Part shown: positions 46,673 through 59,958 of the stretch, one piece after another
How positions within the stretch are numbered: position 1 is the stretch's first letter
Layout: the number at the start of each line of letters is the position of its first letter
Assembly: GCF_949987535.1 (NCBI RefSeq)
Contig: NC_080070.1
Location: 9,172,016-9,236,015 of the forward strand
Length of the DNA: 64,000 bases
Reading direction: 5' to 3'
Origin: Balaenoptera acutorostrata
Taxonomy: Eukaryota > Chordata > Mammalia > Artiodactyla > Balaenopteridae
The notes under the pieces: generated by a model
Told to the model about the DNA's origin: nothing
The model's input: only the letters and a program-made list of their open reading frames with translations
Database searches by the model: none
Program-made: the position numbers and the translations under genes

Positions 46673-47814
46673 GACTTTCTATCAATACTCCATTATTCAG
46701 CCTCTTCCTTACCCCTGTCTTCTACTTGTGCCTCCAAATGCTAAAATTCTGAACCAGGGTAGGGGAGGAACATGACTGATGTCTATCAGTCTATCAGTGT
46801 TTAACCCCACAGCCTTTGTGACTGAAGATTTCTCTGCTCAGTTAAATCAGTTATAAATACAGATATGACAAATATAATGTAAATTATATGCAAATCCAAA
46901 TAATGCAATAGAAACAAATGCAAATACTTCATCTATCAAAACTTTCTTGAACTCACTTGACTGCTATTCTCTTTTTTCTTGAGGATTCATACTTTTCACT
47001 TTTCAAAATGTTGTTTTTCTTTCTTTACTTCCATGCAGGGGAGTCTGCCAATATATATGATTAAAGATATAGAGGGAACTAGATCATGTGGAAAATTATA
47101 GGTCATTGTAAGATTTATGGATTTTATTCTAAGCGAGACAGGAAGTCGTTGAGATCTGAAGCAAGAGATCTGACATAGGATGATTAATGCTTTCAAAAGA
47201 TTAGTCAAGCTATTATGAAGCTAACGTATAATGGGTGTTCAAAAACGGATACCAGAAAAACAGACCAGTTTGGAGGAAATGCAGAAGTCCAGATGAAAGA
47301 TGATATTGGCTTGAACTAGCTTATTAGAGATGGAAATAGAATAAAGTGGAAATTTTAAGATTCAATTTGATGGTTGAACCAACAGGCCTTAATAAAGAAA
47401 TGGAAGTGGGAGGTGAGGAAAAGAGTGATGGGGACCCCTAGGTTTTTGGTTGAGCGGTTGGTGTATTTTATTGGGATGGAAAAAACAGCATGTACTAAGA
47501 GAAGTTTATTGAACTTTCTCCATCCTCTTTGTACTTCTAACAGCTCTTGGCACGTAAAAGTTAATGGTAGTTTAGCTTTATGGTATATTTCACTCTTCAT
47601 CTTCAAATCTCATTATTTATTGATCCTTAATAAGGTTCTATAACTTAAATTCAATTTTGTCTGAATCCTAGTTTATTCCTTTTGGTACTTCTTTCTTCAT
47701 TCATTTTTAGCTGTTTTGATTCGCTTTCTTGTAGAAAATCTATAGTTTTTTAATTAAATTTGTTTGTTAAGTTTAATACTTTTGTTTATCCCATTGGTCC
47801 TTATTGTTGAATCA
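46673..47814. other. Unassigned DNA
   Basis: No gene or recognisable repeat seen. Confidence 0.5.
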
Positions 47815-48770
47815 GAATATGACTACTCCTTACCACTCCACTGCTACTATCTTAGTGCAAAAAACCATCTCTTACCTGACTATTGAAACTTCCTCAATGC
47901 TACTGTTATCGAGTCCAAGCTCGCTCTGCTGGCCGCACGACAGGCCGATAAATAGAATATGACTTCATTTGGAAAGCCGGCAGAATGAGAAGATGAAAGG
48001 CTAAACTCTCAATATAAACATCTTATTGGGGTCTGGATGCCAGTTTCTTTTATAGCACAGAGAGGGGGAGGAGATAAGGAAGTAAAGTAAAAAGGCCATA
48101 AGTTTTGCAAATAGAACCTGGAATGGCCAGCCTCGGGGAGGGGATGTGTTCATTTCTTCTTTCTTGCAGCCATCCACAGGTGGACAGGGTCCGGATGTTT
48201 CCCTGAACAAAGGCACTTTGGTTTAACATTCAGGCAGAGGGGCAGGGCTCCCCAAGGCAGGCCATTGTGTATAGACATTATCCTTTCAGTGAACAAAAGC
48301 AGCAGAAAGCAAAGGTTAAAGGAAAAGAAACAGATCCAACGTAGTCAGATTTGGCTCTTTCCTGTTACATTACCACCCTTGATGTCCTACAGTATATTTT
48401 CACATGGTTCCTAAATTAAACTCTTTAATCATAAGTCAGATCATGTCACTCCATATCAATACATAAGTAAATAACAGAATAAAAGAAATCTCCAGTGACT
48501 TTTCATTGCACACAGAATAAAATACAAACTTTCCAGCAAGTCAGGTAAAGCCCTATATGATCTCCTAATCCTGCCCCCAGCTCTCTGATATCATCTCCTA
48601 AAACTCTGCTCCATTTTCATTCTGTTTCTAGCTATGTTGGCCTCTTGGTGATCACACCAGATGCACTCCCACCCCATAAACTCCAGCCTCAAAATCTCAT
48701 TCTTCTATTTAGTTCAATTATCACCTTTGCAAGGAGGCTTTCCTGGATAGATCAGTGACTATTGACAAGA
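47815..48770 (+). repeat. L2-like LINE 3' region, split by an LTR
   Basis: Left part: CCATCTCTTACCTGACTATT, then ACTTCCTCAATGC. Right part: CAGATCATGTCACTCCATAT, CTCCAGTGACTTTTCATTGC, AAAGCCCTATATGATCTCCT, GGAGGCTTTCCTGGATAG. This is the L2 3' order, broken only by the LTR at 47904-48369. Confidence 0.65.
47904..48369 (-). mobile_element. Solo LTR of an endogenous retrovirus (466 bp)
   Basis: On the minus strand it runs from TGTAACAGG to GGACTCGATAACA (TG...CA). A TATAAAAG box is at 48047-48054 and a weak poly(A) signal AATAAG at 48022-48027, both minus strand, giving a U3-R-U5 order. The flanks CTAC (47900-47903) and TTAC (48370-48373) are a 4-bp duplication with one mismatch. No viral gene is present. 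It differs from the LTR family at 36525. Confidence 0.78.
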
Positions 48771-49901
48771 ATATCACAACAGCGTGGTGAATATGTTGCT
48801 TAAAGTGCACTGATTAAAGATATGGCTAAGGAGATTTGTAAGCAGAGCTTCAAAATGTTCATTACTGAAAATGCTAGGTAACAAGGAGATTAGTTTTGGG
48901 TCACAAATCTCTATTTTTGGCTTTGTTAGTTGATTTGCTTTTAATCAAATACTTAATTGAGAAGGTGCAAAGGATAAATGTCAAAATTAAAATGATAAAA
49001 CATTAAGGAGAAACTAATACCATCATTTTTAAAATGTATACTGGTACCAATATGGAGGTGACCTGTTAATATTGTCTTTTGCAGAAATAGCAAATGAAAA
49101 ATTTTTACTTCAAATCTCTGAAATGGACAGCCATTTTGAAATCTCATCAACTGTATATAAAACATCATTTATTGGAAGAGATCTAAATTCTTGACTAATC
49201 TTGAAACAAAGTCGTCATTGAAAATGAACTAATTGGGGGAAAGAACCGCAAATATAGTTTTTTCTCCCTTTACAGTCCTCTTTCTGAACTTCCATGCACA
49301 GTTAAAAATCATTTGGAATATAAATGGAGGATTTTAAACAGAAAAGAAAATTAAAGATTTTAAACAAAATGGAAATATATTAAATATAAATTATCCTACC
49401 TCATTTCAGATGATGCCAACTAATGACACCAGAGATGGGGAAGCCATCAGCATTTCGTTAATGTATGACAACTGAAAATGAGATTTTAAAATTGTCACTT
49501 TCTAGCTCTAGACCAAAAATAAATAAATAATATGATGAACTGCCATTCTAAAATCAAGAGAAAAATACCAAGCCCAAGTAAGTCCTTTTATATGACATGG
49601 ACATTTTAAGCCTGTAAACTTGCAGGGAGGGTAAATTACAGAGGAATCACAACTTCAGACCTTTGTTCCCTACATTAAGGACATAAGAACGATATTACTA
49701 GGTCAACTAGCATAAGAAAATAACAACCAAAACAATATGATGCAGCCACCAGCAATTGTCTAGACTCTAAGGAAATATAATGTGAAAAGGCAAGAGAAGA
49801 AAACTTTTACAATGTCTGTGGAGCTAAAATTCTATTTCAAACTATAGTTTGGGCAACAAAATAACATGAGAATGACTTCCCATCATTACATCTATAGTGC
49901 T

Positions 49902-49904
<3 letters not shown>
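48771..49904. other. Unassigned DNA
   Basis: No gene or recognisable repeat seen. Confidence 0.5.

Positions 49905-49940
<36 letters not shown>
49905..49940. repeat. (AC)n microsatellite
   Basis: 18 uninterrupted AC units. Confidence 0.97.
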
Positions 49941-49942
<2 letters not shown>

Positions 49943-51714
49943 TATTAAGATTTCCCCATTCTAGTTTTTAAAAGGGAGGAGGCAAAATATGATGCACCTT
50001 TTTTTTAATGACATGAATGGAACACTAAATTTTTAAAAATATATGGAGTACAGGGAGAAAATTCTAACTGTATGGCAATGGTGAGCTCTGTTACTCTTTT
50101 CTGAGTTTACAAATTGGTAATTACACTGAAACACTATCTCTTCTGTAAAATAAACCTCAGAGTTTATAGATCTCAGAGTTAGTTTGGCAACATTTCAAAG
50201 TCTGTGGCATGCATCAGTCCTGTGAGATTTCAACAAGCCTACGATGTCCATAGAAATTTAAAAGAGTTGGAGACAAAATGTCTAAAACTGGATAAAAAAG
50301 GTCTTATTTATCGTCAGTTAAGGAAGAAATTCTAAGTTTTGAAAAATATAATCTTTAATGCATTGCGGTTTCCCTTGGGCTTTTGTCTTTCCTGAGCTGA
50401 TTTAGTTTTTCTCCAGGTACTAAAATCACCAAGTCCTGCACAAAAGGAAACATTTTGCCTACTCAGTATGGAGTCCATAACTGTAAAATTGGGATGTGTT
50501 AAGGTCCTCAGCTCCTTTTATTGCAGGCACATTAAAAATCCAAGGGGTTACAAATTGAGTATCAAGAAGAAAAAGAGCATCAAGAAATCCAAAAAGATTT
50601 TCTTTCTCATGGGGACACTGAACTTCTGGGAAGTAAATGACAATCATATTCCCACAGCTATTACAGTGCTACTGAATCATTTCAAACTATATTTTTTTAC
50701 TGGAAGAAAGATTTCAGAGAAAAAGGAGAAAAACAGCCAATTTTTTAAAGTCTCTTTTGTTATTTTTATGTTACAAATGGATGGGAGGCAATTTTGAATT
50801 TGCTGTAGACACATTTGCTATATTGAATCCTTTCTCTGCTACTAAGAGAGGTGGACGAATGGATGAAGAATGGATTCCCCAAGTGGAAAGTGATCCACAG
50901 AGAAGAATTCAAAATGAACTCCCATGGTGAATTTCTGAGCTATAGTGCAAAGCAAGGAGCAAAATTGTAGACCGGTGTTTCCTTAGACTTACTAACGCTA
51001 TTCTATGTGGGGAAAAAAATGCATTTTTTTCTCATTTGGGGGTGGGACTTATAGTTGATGATGTGTCTCTTCTTTAGTCAATATCTAGAATTTGTTTTCT
51101 ATTATTTCCTGTGTTGTTAATGCTAAATATTTGACCTCCTTGATACATTTCAAAATTACATATTTTGGTAAATGTCAAGTTTCCATTTGTCTTACAGTGA
51201 AAGCTACTCTGCACTGACACCCTCTTCCTGTACTCAGCCTTAGGGAGGACAACAATGAATTCATAAATTCACCTCCAATAATCATTTAGTTTATCAGAAT
51301 TGTCATATTTCTGAGACCACCAATGTCTAACTCTTGGCCTGGTATATAGGAAGGTCAACAAATATTTGGTAAATGAGTGAATAAGATGCTATCTTGGGCA
51401 CGGAGGATGAAAAATAATTACCAAAGTTTCTGGCCCTCAAGATGCTGACGAGGTAATAGAGGAATATACAAAGTAAAATTAGCATGCCAGGTTTCAAAAA
51501 TGTTTTGGAAGGATAAAGAGCAAAATAATTTTACATGGAAAATAGAATTAGCAAAATACAAACATAACACTCTGTAGTAAACAGAATTTATGAGTTAAAA
51601 TGAACAAATAAGCAAGCATTAATGGAAAATGATTGATGAAGACACAGACAGGGAATAGAGGGATTTTTTGAGTTTTTGATGGGGGAAGGACAGCATTCTC
51701 AGGTGCTGAACACA
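49941..51714. other. Unassigned DNA, one L2-like trace
   Basis: 51340-51400 (GGCCTGGTATATAGG, then CAACAAATATTTGGTAAATG) resembles an L2 3' end. The remainder is not recognised. Confidence 0.45.
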
Positions 51715-51789
51715 ATATATTGGAGAAGTATTATATATAGATTAAATACATAATATTATATAATATATAATATATAGCAATATATTTTT

Positions 51790-51842
51790 AATGTTGTAAT
51801 TATATATATGTATATCATATGTATATGTATAATTACAACATT
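51790..51842. repeat. Perfect 15-nt palindrome arms, AT-rich
   Basis: AATGTTGTAATTATA at 51790-51804 is the exact reverse complement of 51828-51842, with a 23-nt TATA-rich loop. It adjoins a TATAT-rich low-complexity stretch from 51725. Confidence 0.9.
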
Positions 51843-53859
51843 TTTAACATCCTCTCTTTTGCCTGTATGTTTTTTGTAAAATAGAAATAGGGGAGATAGC
51901 CAGTGGCAATTGCAAGTACAGGCTTCGGGTAGTTTACCACCTATGTTGGTATTCTCACCCCAGCCACTCCTTATAAACCCAGATAAATCTCTTAAACCCA
52001 GACAAATGCAGCTCTAAGGAAAATTTGCTATTGTCCCTTTACACACAACCAAACTGCTTCTCCTAAATAGAAATAAACTCTGAAGCCAATTCTTGTGAGA
52101 ACAATTTAAATTTTAATATATTCATCATTTTGATACTGCACAGTTTTAACAGTTGACTTTCACCTTTAAAAATCTCTTGATGCGAGACAATTTTTGAGAA
52201 GTTCCTGAACACCATTTTCAAAGAATTAAATGTAGCTTTTCTTGATTTTACGGAACCGCCATAAACACCCTAATACTCATATTCATGAACATATTTCAAA
52301 TCAAAACTTTCTTAAAGACTTTCACGATTAATGCCACATTGGCAAATGGTCTGTTTAGTCTATTGACTGCTGTTTACTTTTCTCTGAGTGCATCAAATTC
52401 TAGAAAGATGGTGATCATGATGTTGCACGGTCAATGTTTACTTGACAGTGCACACTGATGTTGTACATGTCTCTGCTCATTCAGTAAGAGGCAGAGCTTA
52501 GAAATGATCAATTATCTATTTAATAGTCCCTTCTTCCCAGAACTAAAATTGATTCAATCACGAGTCAGTGAAAATAATGTCTGTCCTTTGGGAGCTAAAG
52601 ATAGTTTTCAAATAGCATTGTATATTTTTTCTCTTTAAAATTATATATGTAAATATATGTCCATTGCTGAAAACTTGGAAATTACAGAATAGTTAAATGA
52701 TGAAATAATAGAACTTTGAACCCACCACCCAGAACTAGAGTTAAAAATTTTGATATATTAATATACCTATAGCAACAGTGCTTAGAAGATATTGTAGTTC
52801 AAATAATTTTATGGACAACTGTTGAAATACATTTTCTTAAAAGTGCAATTAAATACTAACAGCAGGGTTTTCCTTTAAAAAATTATGGAATAGCAATACA
52901 GTTGAATATTTTTCAGTCAACGGAAAGTGTAGGGACTGAAAATGGTATCACATGGTTTTGAAGGGAAGGTAGGAGACTAAACAGAAGCCATGGATGTTTT
53001 ATGAAATTCCACTAAGACAATGAAGCATTTTCTTTAAAGACAAAACTGTATCTAGACCAAAACTGTTGAAGAGACAACAGGATAGAAAGAGGTCCACAAA
53101 ACAGATCCTGGAAAGCAGACTGAGCGTTAATTGGTTTAGCAGAGCAGAGAAAGCTAAACTCTAAAGGTCGGCTTTGGGTTGTAGGAGTGGGTAATAAAGG
53201 ATGGAGAGCACAGTCTATTTGCACTGCAAAACCCTGGTAAATCTGTACAGTTCAGGAAGTCTAGGCAACAGGAATCTCTGAAAGTCAAGGTATCCAATGC
53301 GACCAGAAAAAAAAAAGTTGAAAGTCCGGATATGAGGTAGTTAGAAGACACTCAGTTCCCTTGACACTCTGCACAGCCAAACCCCTCACCCCCTCCTCTC
53401 CATGGTAGAAGATGGAACCTTACTTTCTGGAGCAGGTGGGGCAAAATCTGTACCTGGGACACCAGACGCAAGTGATGGAAGCAACCCCTCCCAGCCCCAC
53501 TCAGGTTCCAGAACACAGCAATTAGGCTTATCCAAGTAAACCTAAGATTGAAGCCTTCTTCTTCGAATGCAAGGTCTCAAAAGTTTTACCTCTTGGGCAC
53601 TTTTTTTTTTCCAAACCACTAGAGTATGTACACAGTAAAAGAGAATATGAATCAAAAAAGACTATGGAAAATAAGGAGTCCAACACTGGCTCAGAAATTT
53701 CATAGAACTGAAGGGAATGCTCTGGACGATGGCAAAGAGAAATCTAGGAAGTGCCAGTCCGGATAGGAGTAGGAGGATGGAGGGTTACGGGAAAGCTGTT
53801 TCAGAGGAAAAAATACATGTATAAAATTATATAGGTGTATAAAATACCTGGCCGGGCCT
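51843..53859. other. Unassigned DNA
   Basis: No gene or dated repeat seen. Confidence 0.5.
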
Positions 53860-54370
53860 TTGGGCCGAGATGCCACCTCATGTGACTCTGATTTGGAGGA
53901 GTGAGGCGTCCATGTGGACTGAGTTTGCTTGATAGGTGCTGAGAGCAGGACTCCTGGTAGACGAGTCAGGAAGGAGGGTCCCAAGTGTTTCATCGTTTCC
54001 CTGGGGACTCCTGAAGCTCTGCTGAGATCCCGCGAGATTGGTCTTCTCAGGTAAGAGTGGTCTCCACACGGGCGGGCCTCAGGCCGGGTTCCACGCTCTC
54101 TGAGCCCCTGACATTCAGCACATCCCAGGCCATCGTCTACCTGCCCCTCCATCTGGACCCACATTACTTCCCCAACACACCTGAAGCCACAGAGCGCACC
54201 CTTTGGGCCCCAACTGCTCCCTGTTTCCCTTCCTGGGAAACCCCACACTCTACCTACCCGGACCAGGCCCCATCCCAGCCAGCAGGCAAGCTCTTGTTGC
54301 TTGAAAGAGGAGAACTCTTCTTGGCTTGGGTGATGAGGTCTGCTCCCCCATCACCAGTGCTGGCAGAGGG
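53860..54370. other. GC- and CpG-rich block of unknown nature
   Basis: GC content and CpG count rise clearly above the AT-rich surroundings (for example GGCCGGGCC, CCCGCGAGA, CACGGGCGGGCC). A CAG followed by GTAAGAG at about 54049-54055 looks like a splice donor. Open frames exist on both strands (53700-54248 minus, 54057-54374 plus) without recognisable domains. It could be an untranslated exon with promoter, a retroviral LTR or a decayed gene piece. Confidence 0.4.
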
Positions 54371-55929
54371 CTAGGTGAGAGAGAGCGATGATCCAAGATT
54401 GTTCTTCAGGAAAAAGGCTCCGGGGAAAAAAGACTGTATACGTGTATGTGTGTGTATAAAATATGTATTTACATATATATATATTTACACTCATAAGTTA
54501 TTTTACAAACTTGATTATACTGGGAGGACACTTAAAACTTTGGTGGAGAGTTTAGAAATAAATTAAATAGGTACTAATAGAACACTAAGCAATTAAAAAA
54601 TAAGATAAATATTTATTCCAAGAAAAGAGAGTTTTCATGAAGGAAATGCGACCATTTTTTACACTTTGGAGCTCTGATGTAAAGATATAGTGTCAAAATC
54701 ATATATCAAGAAAGTTTGATATAATTATATTCACAAGTTTTGCAGAGACGTGTAATAAATAGAAGCCAGTACAAAATATTTTACACAAAAAAAATCAAGA
54801 AAATGCAAATAGTCTATCATGTATAAACATGGATGCCTCATTATAAAAATGGCAGAATTGCAAGAGATTGTCTCTAGAAAGTGGCGATCAGGGGTTGGAA
54901 TGAGTGGGGCAATGTTGTTTTCATGTGTAAATCTTTTAGAACAATTTTTTTTTTAAATCTAACATATGTATTGCCTTGATGAAAAAATAAAGACAATGCA
55001 ATGCATGCTATTTTTATTCCGTGTGTAATATTTTATATCTTTATACAAATAAGAATTTATACTATGTTTTAATCTGTTAGATTCTTATATACTTTACTTG
55101 CAACATAAGTTTTGCAAGGGAATCTCATCATATATGTTCTTAATCTTGGAGAAACCACAGAATCCTCTCATCAGATTTACTTAATCATAGCTAGATCGCT
55201 GGGGTCGTGGTCAAGGATTAATTGTCACAAGATGTTAAGCAAATTAGCCATATTGGGCAAATTTAGTTTTCAACAACTGAATAAACACAGTTTTCTATAA
55301 TATAGTCTAACAAATACAAAAAACTTCCCTAATTTCAAGGTTATAAACCATCCCGTCATTGGAACTATTAGAACACATGTCCAAGTCTTACAGAGAGCAG
55401 TTTACCAGTAAACAGATTTAGAAAATTAAAGTTTTGATGACATAAAAAGAATAAAACTCTTTAAATCTTACGGTCAATGGTCTGCCAAGATTGTGTCTTT
55501 ATCTAGATAAGTAAAGACTCAGGACAAACCCAAAGCTCTTGTGTCAACAGTTTCTTTGCCAGAAGTTTCTCTTAAGGATTTCTCCTTCATTAATAGTGGG
55601 AACATGTGGTTTCTGGGTTCACAGTTTTCAAGGCTGACTCAAAGTTATTGATGATTTCTCTTATTTCTATATCCATTGTGAAATAAAATCGCAAAAAATA
55701 CCACATTCCTTTATAATATATTTATCTCCTAACAATGACTTGCATATTTTGTGATTCTATACAGAGAAACTCTGCTTTGTTTTAGAGAGAGTTCCCTTAC
55801 AACGCCACAATATTTATACTTACTTCGTAGTTGTTACATCATTCCTACCATAATGAAAGCAATTTAAATGCTACATAAATATTATAATGAGCACAAACCT
55901 GGCTACAGACCGATCACTGAAGTTGTAGA
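54371..55929. other. Unassigned DNA
   Basis: A TG/TA low-complexity patch lies at about 54437-54490. No gene seen. Confidence 0.5.
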
Positions 55930-56110
55930 AGGAGGACCTTTCAATAACTCATTCATTCATTCAGAAATATTTACTGGGGGTCTATAATGTGTCAGGCATT
56001 GCGCTATGTGCACATGAGCTTACTACCTATGAAACCCATGGTCTGGATGGGGAAGAAAGATACAAAATTCCATTTCACAGAGATGAAACTCAACTGGGAT
56101 TTAAATGAAT
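55930..56110 (+). repeat. Ancient LINE/MIR-like fragment
   Basis: CATTCATTCATTCAGAAATA, then TATAATGTGTCAGGCATTGC, the start of a common ancient repeat. Confidence 0.45.
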
Positions 56111-58512
56111 AGCAGAGAGGAACTTTTTCTACGCAAGGTGAATGGGTGTAATTTTGTGGTTAAATATGTCCTCCATATTGGTAACTAAGAACAGATGAAC
56201 AGAATCAGTTTAAGAAGTGTTAAAATTTTGTTATATTGTCTCTAAACACACATACACACACGCACACACACATACGTCTCAGTTTAATTTTAATACACAA
56301 TTTGAAATGGCCTAGTCAGAAATACAAGAGTCCATTTTTAGTTATTTAACAATGAAATATTCTGAGAGACTGGTTAGTTAGCAGCTAAGAACTTGAATCA
56401 AAAGGCCAAGCACCAGAGCCAGCTGTTATGAGCACTTTACGTATTACTATCTTCAATCAATGTCAGAGGCTTGGTAAATAAGCACAAGCATTCTTTCAGA
56501 TGAAACAGTAAATGGTTGATTTTTCTCGTTTGCACTGGAAATGCCATACAAACACTCCTGCCCCTACAAGAATAGAGTGTAGGTATCTAGAGAGCTCAAT
56601 AATCTATAACCCTTCGGACTGTCACCCTAGCCTTAAGATTTGAATTGGTCCTCTGTTCAGAAGCTTATTGGAGGATTTCATTGCTTGACCCTGACCAGAA
56701 TCCAGTAGCTGGATGCTACTGCTAGAATATTATGGTTTATGTCTTGAGTAAACAAACATTCAAGGTGCTGTCAGAGCATCAAAAAGAGAGCTGGGATTTA
56801 ATGGAGCTTAGAGGGTTGCATGTCACTTATTGTGCCTGCTTTTACTGTCATTTGTTCTGATACTAGTTTTCTCTGTGACTTATCAGGTATGGAGGAGAGC
56901 TAAAGCTCTCTCCTTCTTTAACTATTATATCTCACTGATTATCTACCCTTTATGAACTTATTCACTGTGAATGATCAAATTTGCTTAGGTAAGCCCCTAG
57001 CAATATATTTTATTATCTGGATTTTTTCAAATACATTTGTCACCTTGTACTACTTAATGATCCTCAACATTGATTTTTAATGAAAGTAAATTAATTCTTA
57101 TGCTTACATTTGATAATGTATATTTAAATATAATTTGCTTGATAATTCTTAGTGCCTGACCACTCTGTAAAGGTCAGTGAAATTTGCTACTATTCTTCAA
57201 CCAGTAATAGTGACCAGAAGTAACAAATATCTCCAGGAAAGGAAATAATAAATCTTTCTAGAAAACATCTTGAAGACTTTCTAAGTCTTGCTCTGAAAAC
57301 TGAGACTCTTCAATGGTGATTTTGATTATCATACTTACTAATGTTGTCTTGAAAGATATAAGTAATATATTTTCAGGTATGATGTAGCAATAAACTTATG
57401 AAAAATGTGTAATGCCTAGAAACACTATTAATAGTAAGGGTATACTTCATAAATGATGGATATGTTTTAAAGCCACTTCGATAATTTATACAGGTGTTTT
57501 CAAAAGTTTACATTTATGCTTATTTTATGCCATTAAAAAGAGAATAAGGTATTGAAATTCAAAATTCCTGTCCTTTCCACCAGGTATGCAAAAATAGGTT
57601 GATATACAAAAGACTCAGTCAAGCAATTATCTTATCATGGATATCTTTACAATGGGTTTGACTAATATCTTTTCCCCTCCACAAAAAAAGAGAGTAGATT
57701 GGTTGAATAATTAATAAAATTTGGTTCCTTAACTTACTTTAATTATGAATTTGTCAAATGTATTCCAGGTCTCTCAGAAACAGATTAGATTTGTTTTTCT
57801 AACTTTTCAATTTATTAAAGAATACAATTTAAAGAATAATAATTATTTATAAAATTTTATAAAATATAACTTGTTCCTTCAAATTATAAAGAACACACAT
57901 AAAGGAAACTTATTTTGGAGTCATGGGTTTTATAGTTTTTTAATATATTAAGCTTAAAAATTTTGATGATTTCCAAATGGATAAAATTTAGGACCAGGCA
58001 TTGGAATTACTATTATTTTTCTAGAGACTCTATATTTACCACCAAAACTACAGTTGCACAGTCTTATATCTTATACTATGGAGGCTTATACTTTAGTTTA
58101 GACAGTTTCCTTATCTATTTAGTTTATAACTATGAATATGCCTTAACCATAGGGATTGATGGAGTTTTTTGTTATTTTGCTTCAAGCAACCTGTGAGTCC
58201 AGAACTTGGTAGGAAATAGCACCTGGATTAGAACTAATTGAAGAGAGTTTAAGAAAGGGACTATTTATAAAGGTATGGGCAGGGTATAGAGACCACATGG
58301 TGAAATGCATACCCCAGGGATTCTGTTACAGCTATTTCTTAGTCTATCAGAGCCTGGAGAGAAAAGGACATGTGGAGCAGGACCACCCGATGGAAGTGAT
58401 CAAAGTTCACCTTTCCTCAAGAGACTCAATCAGAAAGTTGAAGCCAGTTGTTTTTCTTGAAATTCCCGATTTTCACATGCACCAATAAATTTTCCTTTTT
58501 GCTCAAAAAACA
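56111..58512. other. Unassigned DNA with a CA-rich patch
   Basis: An interrupted CA tract lies at 56246-56274. 58250-58500 has the look of an old LTR end (CACCAATAAATTTTCC), not assigned. Otherwise AT-rich with no gene. Confidence 0.45.
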
Positions 58513-58530
58513 AAGAGAGAGAGAGAGAGA
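58513..58530. repeat. (GA)n microsatellite
   Basis: About nine AG units. Confidence 0.9.
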
Positions 58531-59608
58531 CTCAATCATCCTGGAGTATCCTTGCAGAGAGGGGACCAGGGAAAAATTACCCCAAAATAGCTTGCTCTCT
58601 CCTCCAATCTCCTGCTAGTGTTGCTATGGGCAGAAGCCAACTGAAAGCCAGAAGGCTGTTAATGTCAAGTAGAAAAGGATAGAAAGTGAATAGGGAGGGG
58701 AAAATAAAAAATATCCGGTCAGGAAACTAAACACTAATCTAAACACTAACCGTCTTCTGACTGAGTCTTCTGGTTTCTTTCGAGAACAACACACTTGTGG
58801 CCCATATGCGTATGGGCTCACTCAAGAGTCACCTCAATCTTGTGTAAGTGTCTTCCTGAGAGCAGATGTTGGTAAGATAAAACTACATTTTCCACGCGTC
58901 TTTATAGTAGGTGTGGTTTACATTATGCCAATCAGATGCAAATGCCTAAGTCATCGAACTGGGGCTGAATTACATGATGACAGTAAGGTCTTGTATTCGT
59001 TTTGCTGCTATGGATTGTGGCAGAGGTAGTACAGGTCTGGATTCAGCAACTATGTCAACAGCTTGCTAACGCCTAAGAAGCAGCAGCTGTCTTAATGATC
59101 CAGGTCTATATATGGTTCGGAGAAATTATATTGAAAAATCAGCTTAAAGCCCATTTCTGCTGTCCTGTCAATTTACTAGGTACATACCTTGATAAGTTAG
59201 TTTTTCCCTAAAACACCTAAAATATCATTCTGGCAGGCATTTCACAGAATATTCTCATCACTGTCGACCTTCCATACTGAACTTATTTTGATACTTAGCC
59301 TCTCTGTAATCCAGAAGTAAAGGCTGGATTTATACACGTGAAGGGTAAATTGCAAGTGATTAGTCCTTCTGTTTATTTCAACAGTAGATATACTCACTAT
59401 TATCAGGAAAAACCCAACAGGTGTTTATATTATTATATAATCTGTGTAAAACAAACAAATTTAAAATAGGAAAGCATTATGCTCTTATACAAGAACTAAC
59501 AACTCTCCATAAAGTGTGTTAGACTGACCCAGAGCACTTGCTATGATGATTTGAAGATCTAGGAGAATAAGTAGAACATGGCATCTTAACTAGAAAACAC
59601 ACGTTTTT
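58531..59608. other. Unassigned DNA
   Basis: Nothing recognised with confidence. Confidence 0.45.
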
Positions 59609-59627
59609 TAAACAAGTTATTCTTTTT

Positions 59628-59939
59628 TTTTTTTTTTTTTTTTTAAGATTTCTTTATTGATTGATTGATTGATTGATTGCTATGTTGGGTCTTCGTTTCT
59701 GTGCGAGGGCTTTCTCCAGTTGTGGCAAGCGGGGGCCACTCTTCATCGCGGTGCGCGGGCCTCTCACTATCGCGGCCTCTCCCGTTGCGGAGCACAGGCT
59801 CCAGACGCGCAGGCTCAGTAGTTGTGGCTCACGGGCCTAGTTGCTCCACGGCATGTGGGATCTTCCCAGACCAGGGCTCGAACCCGTGTTTCCTGCATTA
59901 GCAGGCGGATTCTCAACCACTGCGCCACCAGGGAAGCCC
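59628..59939 (-). mobile_element. CHR-type tRNA-derived SINE (copy 7)
   Basis: Minus-strand full copy, with a tail of (GATT)n and T run on the plus strand. A 19-bp TSD, TAAACAAGTTATTCTTTTT, lies at 59609-59627 and 59940-59958, identical on both sides. Confidence 0.95.
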
Positions 59940-59958
59940 TAAACAAGTTATTCTTTTT

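Noticed and set aside
53700..54248. 182-codon minus-strand frame in the GC-rich block
   Set aside because: Long frames arise easily in GC-rich DNA, both strands are open, and no domain or start context is seen. The block is kept as a finding without a coding call.
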